A stretch of DNA of 64,000 nucleotides from assembly GCA_965247915.1 (NCBI GenBank), contig OZ252048.1, positions 3,596,001 through 3,660,000 on the forward strand, read 5' to 3'. Under the pieces are notes generated by a model, which was given only the letters and a program-made list of their open reading frames with translations, was not told where the DNA came from and made no database searches. Origin of the DNA: JAKZRT01 sp965247915. GTDB taxonomy: Bacteria; Pseudomonadota; Alphaproteobacteria; Rhodobacterales; Rhodobacteraceae. The position numbers were made by a program, and so were the translations under genes. This document shows, piece by piece, positions 17,651-26,006 of the stretch (the stretch's first letter is position 1; each line of letters opens with the position of its first letter).

Positions 17651-17735
17651 TGGCGGGCTCCGGTGGTTCGCCGCGCGAGCCTAGAACAAGATGACCCCTT
17701 ATTGAACCGCTCAGTTGTGTCCGAGGGCCATCGAC

Positions 17736-17764
17736 AAAAAAGACCCCGACGCGAAGCCGGGGTC
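17736..17764 (-). terminator. Rho-independent terminator after the response regulator
   Basis: On the minus strand: GACCCCG/CGGGGTC-type stem with an 8-nt loop, then six T. It lies about 110 bases beyond the response-regulator stop. A second hairpin, CCGTGTC/GACACGG, at 17781-17801 precedes it. Confidence 0.8.
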
Positions 17765-17877
17765 AGTCCAACAGGGAGGTCCGTGTCCGTACCCCGACAC
17801 GGAGGGGATTGAAGTCAACGAAGGAACAATACCTTCAGTTACGAACTATAGTTGCAAAATCTGACGAAATTATGACG

Positions 17878-18564
17878 CTACGCGACAAGGCGGTAACCTC
17901 CTGATTCCGTGACCAAAAGCTGGGCGTTCGACGGGTCGGGCTCGATTTTCTGGCGCAAGCGATAGATGTGGGTTTCCAGAGTATGCGTGGTGACGCCAGC
18001 GTTATATCCCCAGACCTCGTGCAGCAGCACATCGCGGGCCACGACGCCCTCGGACGCGCGGTAGAGGAACTTCAGAATGTTGGTTTCCTTCTCGGTCAGG
18101 CGGATTTTTTTCTCGGCCTCGTCGATCAGCATCTTCATCGATGGCTTGAACGTATAGGGACCAAGCTGGAACACCGCATCCTCGGATTGTTCGTGCTGGC
18201 GCAGCTGCGCGCGGATGCGGGCCAGCAGCACCGGAAACTTGAACGGCTTCGAGACATAGTCATTGGCGCCCGCGTCCAGCCCCAGGATGGTATCGGCGTC
18301 GCGGTCGTGGCCGGTCAGCATGACCACCGGGCATTTGACACCCTGCTTGCGCATCAGGCGGCACAATTCGCGCCCGTCGGTGTCGGGCAGGCCCACGTCG
18401 AGGATCACCAGATCGTAAATCGCGGCGCGGACCTTTTCCATGGCCTCCGAGCCGCTGCCGGCTTCGAAAACGTCGAAGTCTTCGGTCATGACCAGCTGTT
18501 CGCTGAGCGCCTCGCGCAGGTCATCATCATCGTCGATCAGCAGGATTTTCTTCACGGTACTCAT
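17878..18564 (-). CDS. OmpR-family response regulator
   Basis: A 228-residue two-component regulator. The receiver domain has the acidic cluster IDDDDDLREAL, the phosphoacceptor Asp56 in VILDVGLPD, and the KPFKFPVLLARIR switch Lys. The C-terminal winged helix shows LTEKETNILKFL and THTLETHIYRLRQKIEPD, followed by ESGGYRLVA. No histidine kinase gene is adjacent; it is an orphan here. It resembles the strongly conserved Rhodobacterales regulator related to CenR (envelope and division control), but that assignment rests on my recollection of the family, so no symbol is given. It is divergent from ribA. Confidence 0.92.
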   Translation of the reverse strand: MSTVKKILLIDDDDDLREALSEQLVMTEDFDVFEAGSGSEAMEKVRAAIYDLVILDVGLPDTDGRELCRLMRKQGVKCPVVMLTGHDRDADTILGLDAGANDYVSKPFKFPVLLARIRAQLRQHEQSEDAVFQLGPYTFKPSMKMLIDEAEKKIRLTEKETNILKFLYRASEGVVARDVLLHEVWGYNAGVTTHTLETHIYRLRQKIEPDPSNAQLLVTESGGYRLVA

Positions 18565-18727
18565 GGCGATCTCCGTTTGTCCTTGGCCGAGACATGCGCG
18601 CGATGCGCCCGCCGGGCAAGGGACGGCAACATTATCTCACGCCCTCGTGTCGGATTTCGGGGAAATGTTTCAGTCCCGGGCGGGTTCCGGTTTGACCAGA
18701 GGGGGGTTTTGCAACATTCAGGGGGGC

Positions 18728-19804
18728 ATGAGCCTGCGCCTGAGCGCCCTTGAGTTGTTGTCCCGGGCGCGCGCCGATCTGCGGATTGGCGTGCCAGTGG
18801 TGCTGCGCGATGGCGACAGCGGCGCGCTGGTGCTGGCGGCGGAAACCGCGCGGGGTGACCGGCTGGAGGCCCTGCGCGCCGCCGGGCGGGTGGTTCTGGC
18901 GCTGACCGAGCGGCGCGCGAAAACCCTGAAAGCGCGCGCCTATGACGGCGATCTGGCGCGCATTGTGGTGCCCGGCGCGGCCGACATGGGCTGGGTTCGG
19001 GCCATGGCCGACCCGGCGGGCGACCTGGCAAATCCGATGAAAGGGCCGTTTGTTGAGGCCCGCGACGGCGACGCGGCGCTGCACCGCGCGGCGATCCTGC
19101 TGGCCAAATCCGCGCGGCTGCTGCCTGCGGCGCTGGTAGCGCCATTGGCGGGTGCCAGCCCGGATGGATTGACCGAACTGGCGCTGCGCGACCTCGACTG
19201 CCTGAAAACCCTGGCACCTGCCTTCGCCCGGGTGGTCGCCGCCCGCCTGCCGATCGCCGTCGCGCCGAAGACCTGCCTGCATATCTTTCGCCCCGACGAT
19301 GGCGGCGACGAACATTACGCGGTCGAGGTTGGCGCGCCCTCGCGCAGCGGCCCGGTGCTGACGCGGCTGCATTCGGCGTGTTTCACCGGCGATATTCTGG
19401 GCTCGCTGAAATGCGATTGCGGCCCGCAGTTGAATTGCGCATTGGCCCAAATGGGGGCCGAAGGTGCTGGGGTTCTTTTGTATCTCAACCAGGAAGGGCG
19501 CGGCATCGGGCTGGCCAACAAGATGCGCGCCTATGCGTTGCAGGATCAGGGCTTTGACACGGTCGAGGCCAATCACCGGCTGGGGTTCGAGGACGACGAG
19601 CGCGATTTTCGGGTCGGCGGCGCGATCCTGAAAGAGCTCGGGTTTAGCGCCGTGCGCCTGATGACCAACAACCCCAGAAAGGTCGAGATGCTGACCGCGC
19701 AGGGGATTGACGTGGCTGAGCGGGTGCCGCTGAAGGTGGGGCGAACCCCGCAAAACACCGCTTATCTGGACACCAAGGCGCGGAAATCCGGGCATCTGTT
19801 GTGA
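18728..19804 (+). CDS. ribA: GTP cyclohydrolase II
   Basis: A 358-residue enzyme for the first step of riboflavin synthesis from GTP. The zinc site is visible: Cys218 in LHSACFTGD, then Cys229 and Cys231 in LKCDCGPQL. EGRGIGLANKMRAY and LMTNNPRKV follow. The first ~150 residues form an extra N-terminal domain resembling a degenerate DHBP-synthase-like half, common in Rhodobacterales RibA. The ATG at 18728 follows a G-rich stretch. The frame is open to 18440, but that part overlaps the divergent regulator. It overlaps the L,D-transpeptidase gene by 4 bases. Confidence 0.94.
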   Translation: MSLRLSALELLSRARADLRIGVPVVLRDGDSGALVLAAETARGDRLEALRAAGRVVLALTERRAKTLKARAYDGDLARIVVPGAADMGWVRAMADPAGDLANPMKGPFVEARDGDAALHRAAILLAKSARLLPAALVAPLAGASPDGLTELALRDLDCLKTLAPAFARVVAARLPIAVAPKTCLHIFRPDDGGDEHYAVEVGAPSRSGPVLTRLHSACFTGDILGSLKCDCGPQLNCALAQMGAEGAGVLLYLNQEGRGIGLANKMRAYALQDQGFDTVEANHRLGFEDDERDFRVGGAILKELGFSAVRLMTNNPRKVEMLTAQGIDVAERVPLKVGRTPQNTAYLDTKARKSGHLL

Positions 19805-20298
19805 TCCGCGACCGGCTGACCGTGACCCGGTGGCATACATGGTTTCGTGGCCGCTGCGTTCCCCATGCACTGGGGCGCGGCGGGGTCAGCGACCACAAGG
19901 TCGAGGGCGACGGGGCGACGCCGGCAAGTACGCTGACCATCACCGGCGCGCTCTACCGCGCCGACCGGATGGCCCGTCCGGTGCCTTGGGCGCGGTCGAT
20001 CGGGCCGCGCGACCTCTGGTGCGATGATCCGGCGCATCCGCTTTACAATCTGATGGCCCGCGCCCCTATAGCCGCCCGTTATGAGGCGCTCAGGCGCGGT
20101 GATCGCCTTTATGATCTGATCCTGACCACCGACTGGAACTGGCCCGAGCCGGTTCGGGGACAGGGGTCGGCAATATTCATCCACAGCTGGCGGGCGCCCC
20201 GGCATCCGACAGCGGGCTGCGTTGCCTATTGTTGGTCTGATCTGCTGCAAATCGCCGGAACCCTGGAGCCCGGGACCGAGATCGAAATCCGGTCGTAA
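19801..20298 (+). CDS. YkuD-type L,D-transpeptidase
   Basis: A 165-residue protein starting with GTG in the GTGA overlap with the ribA stop. The catalytic signature of the YkuD fold is seen as IFIHSWRAPRHPTAGCVA, with the conserved His, Gly and nucleophile Cys. The N-terminus has no clear signal peptide or membrane anchor, unlike many periplasmic L,D-transpeptidases; small alphaproteobacterial members often share this. The expected activity is 3-3 crosslinking or attachment of proteins to peptidoglycan, by family inference. Coupling to ribA looks like convenience rather than pathway. Confidence 0.85.
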   Translation: MIRDRLTVTRWHTWFRGRCVPHALGRGGVSDHKVEGDGATPASTLTITGALYRADRMARPVPWARSIGPRDLWCDDPAHPLYNLMARAPIAARYEALRRGDRLYDLILTTDWNWPEPVRGQGSAIFIHSWRAPRHPTAGCVAYCWSDLLQIAGTLEPGTEIEIRS

Positions 20299-20299
20299 T

Positions 20300-20413
20300 C
20301 GGGCCTCCCCCCTAACCCCCCTCCCGGGCCTCCCCCCTAACCCCCCTCCCACGGGAGGGGGGAAGCGCGCCCGGTTCCGGTCGGGCGGCCCCCCTCTCCG
20401 TTTCGGAGAGGGG
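20300..20413. repeat. C/T-rich tandem 25-mers and two G/C hairpins
   Basis: CGGGCCTCCCCCCTAACCCC plus CCTCC occurs twice in tandem (20300-20324, 20325-20349). It is followed by two strong stems: CCCCCCTCCC pairing with GGGAGGGGGG (20341-20362), and CCCCTCTCCG/CGGAGAGGGG (20391-20413, loop TTT). This resembles the low-complexity hairpin clusters found between genes in many proteobacteria. It may act as a bidirectional transcription barrier between convergent genes. Confidence 0.6.
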
Positions 20414-20459
20414 ATGGGGGGAGAGGTTTTGTTGCTCGCGTCGAAACGTGAATCCCGCG

Positions 20460-21107
20460 CTATTCGCGCGCCCCGAAGATCGCCGAACCGACGCGCAGAT
20501 GGGTGGCCCCCTGGGCGATGGCAGCCTCGAAATCGCCGCTCATGCCCATGGAAAGCCCGGCCAGCCCGTTGCGGCCCGCGATCCTGGCCAAAAGCGCGAA
20601 ATGCAGGCTGGGTTCCTCGCCCAACGGCGGCATGCACATCAGGCCCCTGACCGGAAGATCAAGCGCCCGGCACGAGGTGATAAAGTCGTCCGCCTCGCGC
20701 GGCCGCACCCCGGCCTTTTGCGGCTCTTCCCCGGTATTGATCTGCAGGAAAACATCCGGGCAGCGCCCCAGCTCCTGCGCCAGCCGCGCCAGCGTGTTCG
20801 CCAGCTTTGGTCGGTCGACCGAATGGATTGCCGCACACAACGCCATCGCTTGGCGCGCCTTGTTGGTCTGCAGCGGCCCGATCAGATGCACGTGGGCGTC
20901 GGGATAGGCTTCGAGATATTTCGGCCATTTGGCCGCGGCTTCCTGCACCCGGTTTTCACCGAACAGGCGATGGCCCCCGGCCAGAACCGCCTCAACCCTG
21001 TCATCGGGCTGTTTTTTCGACACCGCAATCAGACGCACCGACCCCGGCGCGCGCCCGGCGCGGGTCGCGGCCTGGGTTATCCTGTCTTTGATGTCGCTCA
21101 GCGCCAT
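20460..21107 (-). CDS. YggS-family PLP homeostasis protein
   Basis: A 215-residue alanine-racemase-fold protein that binds pyridoxal phosphate. The PLP lysine is Lys31 in LIAVSKKQP. Further motifs are FGENRVQEA, HLIGPLQTNKA, LQINTGEEPQKAG, LSMGMSGDFEAAI and RVGSAIFG at the C-terminus, all in the usual order. Members keep free PLP and amino-acid pools balanced rather than racemise substrates. The start at MALSDIK is the family start; open frame upstream to 21170 covers the porin terminator. It lies downstream of the porin gene on the same strand, separated by that terminator. Confidence 0.94.
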   Translation of the reverse strand: MALSDIKDRITQAATRAGRAPGSVRLIAVSKKQPDDRVEAVLAGGHRLFGENRVQEAAAKWPKYLEAYPDAHVHLIGPLQTNKARQAMALCAAIHSVDRPKLANTLARLAQELGRCPDVFLQINTGEEPQKAGVRPREADDFITSCRALDLPVRGLMCMPPLGEEPSLHFALLARIAGRNGLAGLSMGMSGDFEAAIAQGATHLRVGSAIFGARE

Positions 21108-21141
21108 GGCGCCCGGGATGCCACCAATGCGTGTAAAAGAA

Positions 21142-21165
21142 AAGAGCGGGCCGAAGCCCGCTCTT
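21142..21165 (-). terminator. Rho-independent terminator after the porin gene
   Basis: Perfect 10-bp stem AAGAGCGGGC/GCCCGCTCTT with a 4-nt loop (TTCG on the minus strand), followed on the minus strand by TTTCTTTT. It lies 26 bases after the porin stop. Confidence 0.85.
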
Positions 21166-21190
21166 CCCAATCAGATATAATCCGGATGGA

Positions 21191-22107
21191 TCAGAACGAC
21201 AGAGCCGCGCCGAGGTAGTAGGCGTCATCCGAGTTGAAGCCAGCAATCATCGACGCGCCGCCGCCCATGTCCACCGACCCGTAGAATTCCAAGTAGCTGG
21301 AGCTGTCGGTCGAAGCCGAAACGCTCAGGCCATCCTGGCTGAAGGTCGCACCAACTTCCCAGCTGTTATCGTCAGCAGCTTCGGCGCTCAGCGTAAACGC
21401 ATCAGCCGAGAAAGAAGCCGACAGCGTGTTGACCGAGGTGCCACAGCCCTGATCAGCTTCGAGGCCAACCGAGAATGGGCCGGCTGCGTAGCCAACGTTC
21501 AGAATCGTACAATCGGCGTTGTCGTCGCCGGCCAGGCTGGCCGAGATGCCGTCCTGATCGTAACTGACTGAATACGAGAAGGTCGTTCCGCCGTCGGAGT
21601 CGCCATCGACATCCGAAGTCGCGCTGAACGAAACCGCGCCAGCCGCATAGTCGATCTGGAGGTCGTGCGCGATGTCGCCATCGTACAGGTTGTCGATGCC
21701 ATCGTCGTCAGCTGTGACCGTCAAACCACCGCTCGAAATCCAGACGCTGCCGAAGCCCAGCGCTGCTTCCGGAGTGTCAAACTCCCAGTCGCCCGGGTCG
21801 AAATCCGACGACGATGTTTCGGCGTCCATCGAAGCGCCGAACGTGAGGCCGTTGTCGGTCGTTCCCGAGAACGTGATGTCCAGGCTGACGCCGCTGTACA
21901 CGTGCATGTCACCGTCGTTGTCGCCCACGGCCCTGGACACGATCGTGTCCGGGGTGTTGGGATCATTATCTGCATCTACGCAAGCACATCCTCAAAGATT
22001 GACGCCGACGCAATACCCATTTCGGCCGAACCCGACAGAGACACGTCTGCCATGGCGAAGCCGGTTGCAGCAACCAGCGCAGTGGTTGCAAGAAGTACCT
22101 TTTTCAT
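21191..22107 (-). pseudogene. Rhodobacter-type porin with a frameshift near the N-terminus
   Basis: A gene for a trimeric outer-membrane porin. The ATG at 22107 (GAGGGAA box) opens a signal peptide, MKKVLLATTALVAATGFAMA, then DVSLSGSAEMGI, the typical mature start. That frame stops with TAG at 21976-21978 after 43 residues. The main barrel (about 290 residues, alternating Gly/Ser/Asp-rich beta segments, ending GAALSF) is in another frame that is open from about 21996, just below a TGA at 21997-21999. Joining the two needs one missing base restored (or two removed) in 21996-22040. The rest is intact, so this is either a recent mutation or an assembly error. Confidence 0.8.
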
Positions 22108-22374
22108 TTCGATTTTCCCTCGTTGACATAAAAGGTGCACCTCAACGGGGAATCCCCACTGAGATTGGCCAATGTCTCACGTCTGACCCGCCTAAATGCA
22201 AGGCTCAGGGCGGGGTGGAGTCAATTGGCAACACAATTGATGCGTTCTTGCCACAGTTTTGACATGGTCCTGTGATCCACGCCACCATCGCCTTTGTTTG
22301 CCTGGTGAAAGTGGTTGCCGCCACATTGGCGACACGATAGACAAAACCGGGTAAACGGGGCGTTGGGGCGCGAG

Positions 22375-22848
22375 ATGTCACACTTTCGACCGGGCATTTG
22401 GACGGTTTTTCTGGCTTTGGCGCTGATTCTGGCTGGCTGCGGTGAAAATTCGATCTTCAAACCCGATCCCGGGGCCCAACCGGCAGTCGCCGAAGAGAAA
22501 AAAGGCACATCGATTTTCGACCTGCTTCGGCCTCAGGACGACCCGAACGTTACCATCGCGGTCAACAAGTACATCTGGCGCGCCGCCCTCGAGGTGCTGA
22601 ATTTCCTGCCTATCCGCTCCGCCGATCCGTTTTCGGGGGTCATCGTCACCGGCTTTGGCACGCCACCGGGCGGTCGCACGGCTTACCGCGCCACGATCCT
22701 GATCCAGGATCCGGCGCTCGATGCGCGGTCGCTGAACATCGCGCTGATGACGCGGCGCGGCCCGGTCAGCGAAGACACCCGCGCCGCGGTCGAAGATGCG
22801 ATTCTGACCCGCGCGCGGCAGTTGAAAATCGCCGTCCAGAGCCTCTGA
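22375..22848 (+). CDS. DUF3576 lipoprotein
   Basis: A 157-residue predicted lipoprotein: the N-terminus WTVFLALALILAGCGEN has a lipobox with Cys22. The mature part contains NKYIWRAALEVLNFLPI and DPFSGVIVTGFGTPP, characteristic of the DUF3576 family found next to leuS-lptE in alphaproteobacteria. Function is unknown; the position next to lptE suggests an outer-membrane role, which is inference. It is divergent from the porin gene across a 267-base spacer and is followed by leuS 73 bases later on the same strand. Confidence 0.9.
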   Translation: MSHFRPGIWTVFLALALILAGCGENSIFKPDPGAQPAVAEEKKGTSIFDLLRPQDDPNVTIAVNKYIWRAALEVLNFLPIRSADPFSGVIVTGFGTPPGGRTAYRATILIQDPALDARSLNIALMTRRGPVSEDTRAAVEDAILTRARQLKIAVQSL

Positions 22849-22921
22849 TCGGCTCTGGACCCTCTGGGCACCCAAGGCTAAGACCGGGCGACCGGTACCT
22901 TGACCAACGGACCCAAGCCCC

Positions 22922-25516
22922 ATGTCGCGTTACGACCCTGCGTTAATTGAACCGAAGTGGCAGGCCGCGTGGGACGACGCCGGTATTTTCGCGGCCCGTC
23001 GCGATGACGCGCGGCCCAAATACTATGTCCTCGAAATGTTCCCCTATCCGTCGGGCCGCATCCACATCGGCCACGTTCGCAACTATACCATGGGCGATGT
23101 GATCGCGCGTTTTAAGGCCGCGACCGGGCATTCGGTGCTGCACCCGATGGGGTGGGATGCCTTTGGAATGCCGGCCGAAAATGCGGCCATGGCGTCGGGC
23201 GGGCACCCGCGCGACTGGACCTATTCCAATATCGCCGAGATGAAAGCGCAGATGGAGCCGCTCGGCTGGTCGCTGGACTGGAGCCGCGAGTTTGCGACTT
23301 GCGATCCGGAGTATTACGGCCAGCAGCAGGCGATGTTCATCGATTTCATGGGCCAAGGTCTGGTTTACCGCAAAAACGCCGTTGTGAACTGGGACCCGGT
23401 CGACATGACCGTGCTGGCCAACGAACAGGTGATCGACGGCAAGGGCTGGCGGTCGGGGGCCGAGGTCGAGCGGCGCGAACTGACCCAGTGGTTTTTCAAG
23501 ATCAGCGACTTTTCAGAGGAACTTCTGGCGGCGCTGTCGGGCCTCGACAACTGGCCCGCCAAGGTGCGGCTGATGCAGGAAAACTGGATCGGCAAGTCGC
23601 GCGGGCTGGAATTTGCCTTTGAACGCGTGGGTGGCGGCGATCCGATCACCGTCTACACCACCCGCCCCGATACTCTGATGGGGGCGTCTTTCGTTGGCAT
23701 CTCGCCCGATCACACGCTGGCCAGGGAACTGGCCGAGGGCAATGCGGATGTTGCCGCCTTTCGTGCCGAGGCGGCCAAGGGCGGCACCACCGAGGAGGCG
23801 CTGGAAAAGGCCGAAAAGCTGGGGATCGACACCGGGCTCAGGGTGCGCCATCCGTTGGACCCCGATTGGGAGCTGCCGGTCTGGATCGCCAATTTCATTC
23901 TGATGGATTACGGCACCGGCGCGGTCTTCGCCTGCCCGGCGCACGACCAGCGCGATCTGGATTTCTGCCGCAAGTACGGGTTGGACGTCATCGACGTGTT
24001 TGTCGAAGGATCTGATCCGCAGGGCGGTCAACGATCATTGAACAAGTCACCTGAACTTGGAAGCGACTTAGCTTATGTCCCGCCAAATTCCGAGACTGTG
24101 AACTATGCCCGGCCAACTATCGGAAGCCCGAGATTCATGACGGCCGAGTTCGCCATAAATGAAACCATCGATTTCGCGGAAAAGCATGGCTGGGGCAAAG
24201 GGGTCACCAACTATCGCCTGCGCGACTGGGGGCTGTCGCGCCAGCGCTATTGGGGCTGCCCGATCCCGGTGGTGCATTGCGACGATTGCGGGGTGGTGCC
24301 CGAGAAAAAGGAAAACCTGCCCGTCACCCTGCCCGACGATGTCAGCTTCGACGTGCCGGGAAACCCGCTGGACCGGCATCCAACGTGGGCCGCGACGCCC
24401 TGCCCGGTCTGCGGCAAACCAGCCCGGCGCGAGACCGACACGATGGACACGTTCGTGGACAGCTCGTGGTATTTCGCCCGCTTCACCGCGCCCCGCGCGA
24501 CCACGCCCACGGATCTGGCCGAGGCCGGATACTGGATGAACGTCGACCAGTACATCGGCGGCATCGAGCATGCGATCCTGCATCTTCTCTATTCGCGCTT
24601 CTTCGCCCGCGCCATGCACATCTGCGGGCACCTGCCCGCCAGCGCCATCGAGCCATTTGACGCGCTGTTCACCCAGGGCATGGTGACGCACGCGATATTC
24701 AAGTCAACGCACGAGGCCGACGGGCGCACGGTCTTTCATTATCCCGAAGACGTTGAACTGCGCGACGGCGGTGCCTTTCTGAAGGAAGACGGGCGCGAGG
24801 TCGAAATAGTCTCGTCGGCCAAAATGTCCAAATCCAAGAAGAACGTCGTCGATCCGGCCGATATCGTGGCGCAATACGGGGCCGACACGGCGCGCTGGTT
24901 CGTGCTCAGCGACTCGCCTCCCGAGCGCGACGTCGAATGGACCGCCAGCGGGGCTGAGGCCGCGCATAAGCATCTGGGGCGTGTGCACCGTCTTGCGTCA
25001 GAGGCGGTGCCCGGCGGGGCCGAGGCAGCCGCGCAAAGCGCTGACGAGGACTTGCTGCAGGTTTCGCACCGGACGATCCACGATGTCACCATGGGGCTGG
25101 AGACATTTGGCTTCAACGCCGGGATTGCAAAACTCTACGCTCTGACGAATTATATAGCAAAATCAAAGACTTCACCAAGTGCTCAAGCTTGCGCGCTTCG
25201 TACGCTTGCACAACTTATGGCCCCCTTCACCCCGCATCTGGCCGAGGAAATCTGGAAAATGCTGGGCGGCGACGGTCTGGTCGCCCAGGCCCCCTGGCCG
25301 GTGGCCGACCCGGCTTATCTGGTCGATGACACCGTGACCCTGCCGATCCAGATCAACGGCAAGCGGCGATCCGAGATTACGGTCGCCAAGGACCTGCCCA
25401 AAGAGGATGTTGAAAAACTGGCGCTGGCGGATGATGCTGTGGTGCGGGCGCTGGCCGGGGGTGCCCCGAAAAAGCTGATTATCGTGCCCGGCCGGATCGT
25501 GAATGTGGTCATCTGA
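22922..25516 (+). CDS. leuS: Leucyl-tRNA synthetase
   Basis: An 864-residue class I synthetase. The HIGH motif is His48-His51 in PSGRIHIGHVRNY and the KMSKS loop is Lys634-Ser638 in AKMSKSKKN. The CP1 editing domain is visible with TTRPDTLMGASFV and the zinc-type CPVCGK segment near residue 497. Length is normal. Two stretches (about residues 361-415 and 737-767) use AT-rich codons unlike the rest and diverge from the sequence I would expect; see findings. The stop overlaps lptE by 14 bases, making leuS-lptE-holA-GST an operon. Confidence 0.96.
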   Translation: MSRYDPALIEPKWQAAWDDAGIFAARRDDARPKYYVLEMFPYPSGRIHIGHVRNYTMGDVIARFKAATGHSVLHPMGWDAFGMPAENAAMASGGHPRDWTYSNIAEMKAQMEPLGWSLDWSREFATCDPEYYGQQQAMFIDFMGQGLVYRKNAVVNWDPVDMTVLANEQVIDGKGWRSGAEVERRELTQWFFKISDFSEELLAALSGLDNWPAKVRLMQENWIGKSRGLEFAFERVGGGDPITVYTTRPDTLMGASFVGISPDHTLARELAEGNADVAAFRAEAAKGGTTEEALEKAEKLGIDTGLRVRHPLDPDWELPVWIANFILMDYGTGAVFACPAHDQRDLDFCRKYGLDVIDVFVEGSDPQGGQRSLNKSPELGSDLAYVPPNSETVNYARPTIGSPRFMTAEFAINETIDFAEKHGWGKGVTNYRLRDWGLSRQRYWGCPIPVVHCDDCGVVPEKKENLPVTLPDDVSFDVPGNPLDRHPTWAATPCPVCGKPARRETDTMDTFVDSSWYFARFTAPRATTPTDLAEAGYWMNVDQYIGGIEHAILHLLYSRFFARAMHICGHLPASAIEPFDALFTQGMVTHAIFKSTHEADGRTVFHYPEDVELRDGGAFLKEDGREVEIVSSAKMSKSKKNVVDPADIVAQYGADTARWFVLSDSPPERDVEWTASGAEAAHKHLGRVHRLASEAVPGGAEAAAQSADEDLLQVSHRTIHDVTMGLETFGFNAGIAKLYALTNYIAKSKTSPSAQACALRTLAQLMAPFTPHLAEEIWKMLGGDGLVAQAPWPVADPAYLVDDTVTLPIQINGKRRSEITVAKDLPKEDVEKLALADDAVVRALAGGAPKKLIIVPGRIVNVVI

Positions 25517-26006
25517 TCCCCCAGGCCGCCGCCGTTTTCTGGCGGCTCTGCCGATGCTCGCGCTGGTCGGGGCCTGCGGGTTTTCGCCGGCCCTCGGGCC
25601 CGGCGGCGCGCTGGCCGTACTGCGCGGCCGGGTGCGGGTGGCCGATCCGAACACGCGCAACGAATTCGCGCTGCGCGATCACCTGGCGCGCGGGCTGGGC
25701 GGCGCTGCGGGCCCGGTTTTTGACCTTGGCTATCGCCTCTCGACCAGCGGACGCAACGCCGGGATCACCCCCGATCAGGTGATCACGCGGCGTCAGATCG
25801 ACGGCCAGGTCAATTATGTCCTGACCGATCAAGCCAGCGGCGCGGTGCTGGCCAAAGGAACAGTATCGGGATTCACCAGTTACGGCACCACCGGGACCAC
25901 CGCATCGACGGCCTTCGCGCGCGAAGATGCCCTGTTGCGGTTGATGGTCATTCTTGCAGATCAGATCATCACCCGCCTTGCAGCGGTGCAGGGTCTTGGC
26001 CGATGA
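25503..26006 (+). CDS. lptE: LPS-assembly lipoprotein LptE
   Basis: A 167-residue protein beginning 14 bases inside leuS. The N-terminus has basic residues (GRRR), a hydrophobic stretch and a lipobox ending LVGACG (Cys25). The mature part has FSPALGPGG and later QVNYVLTDQASGAVLAKG, with VTRRQI-like strands of the LptE fold. LptE plugs the LptD barrel and helps place LPS in the outer leaflet. The leuS-lptE-holA order is the classic one and supports the call more than sequence alone, since LptE diverges quickly. Confidence 0.88.
   Translation: MWSSDPPGRRRFLAALPMLALVGACGFSPALGPGGALAVLRGRVRVADPNTRNEFALRDHLARGLGGAAGPVFDLGYRLSTSGRNAGITPDQVITRRQIDGQVNYVLTDQASGAVLAKGTVSGFTSYGTTGTTASTAFAREDALLRLMVILADQIITRLAAVQGLGR

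Noticed and set aside
20300..20349. CRISPR-like tandem repeats
   Set aside because: Only two direct copies with no spacers and simple sequence; not a CRISPR array.
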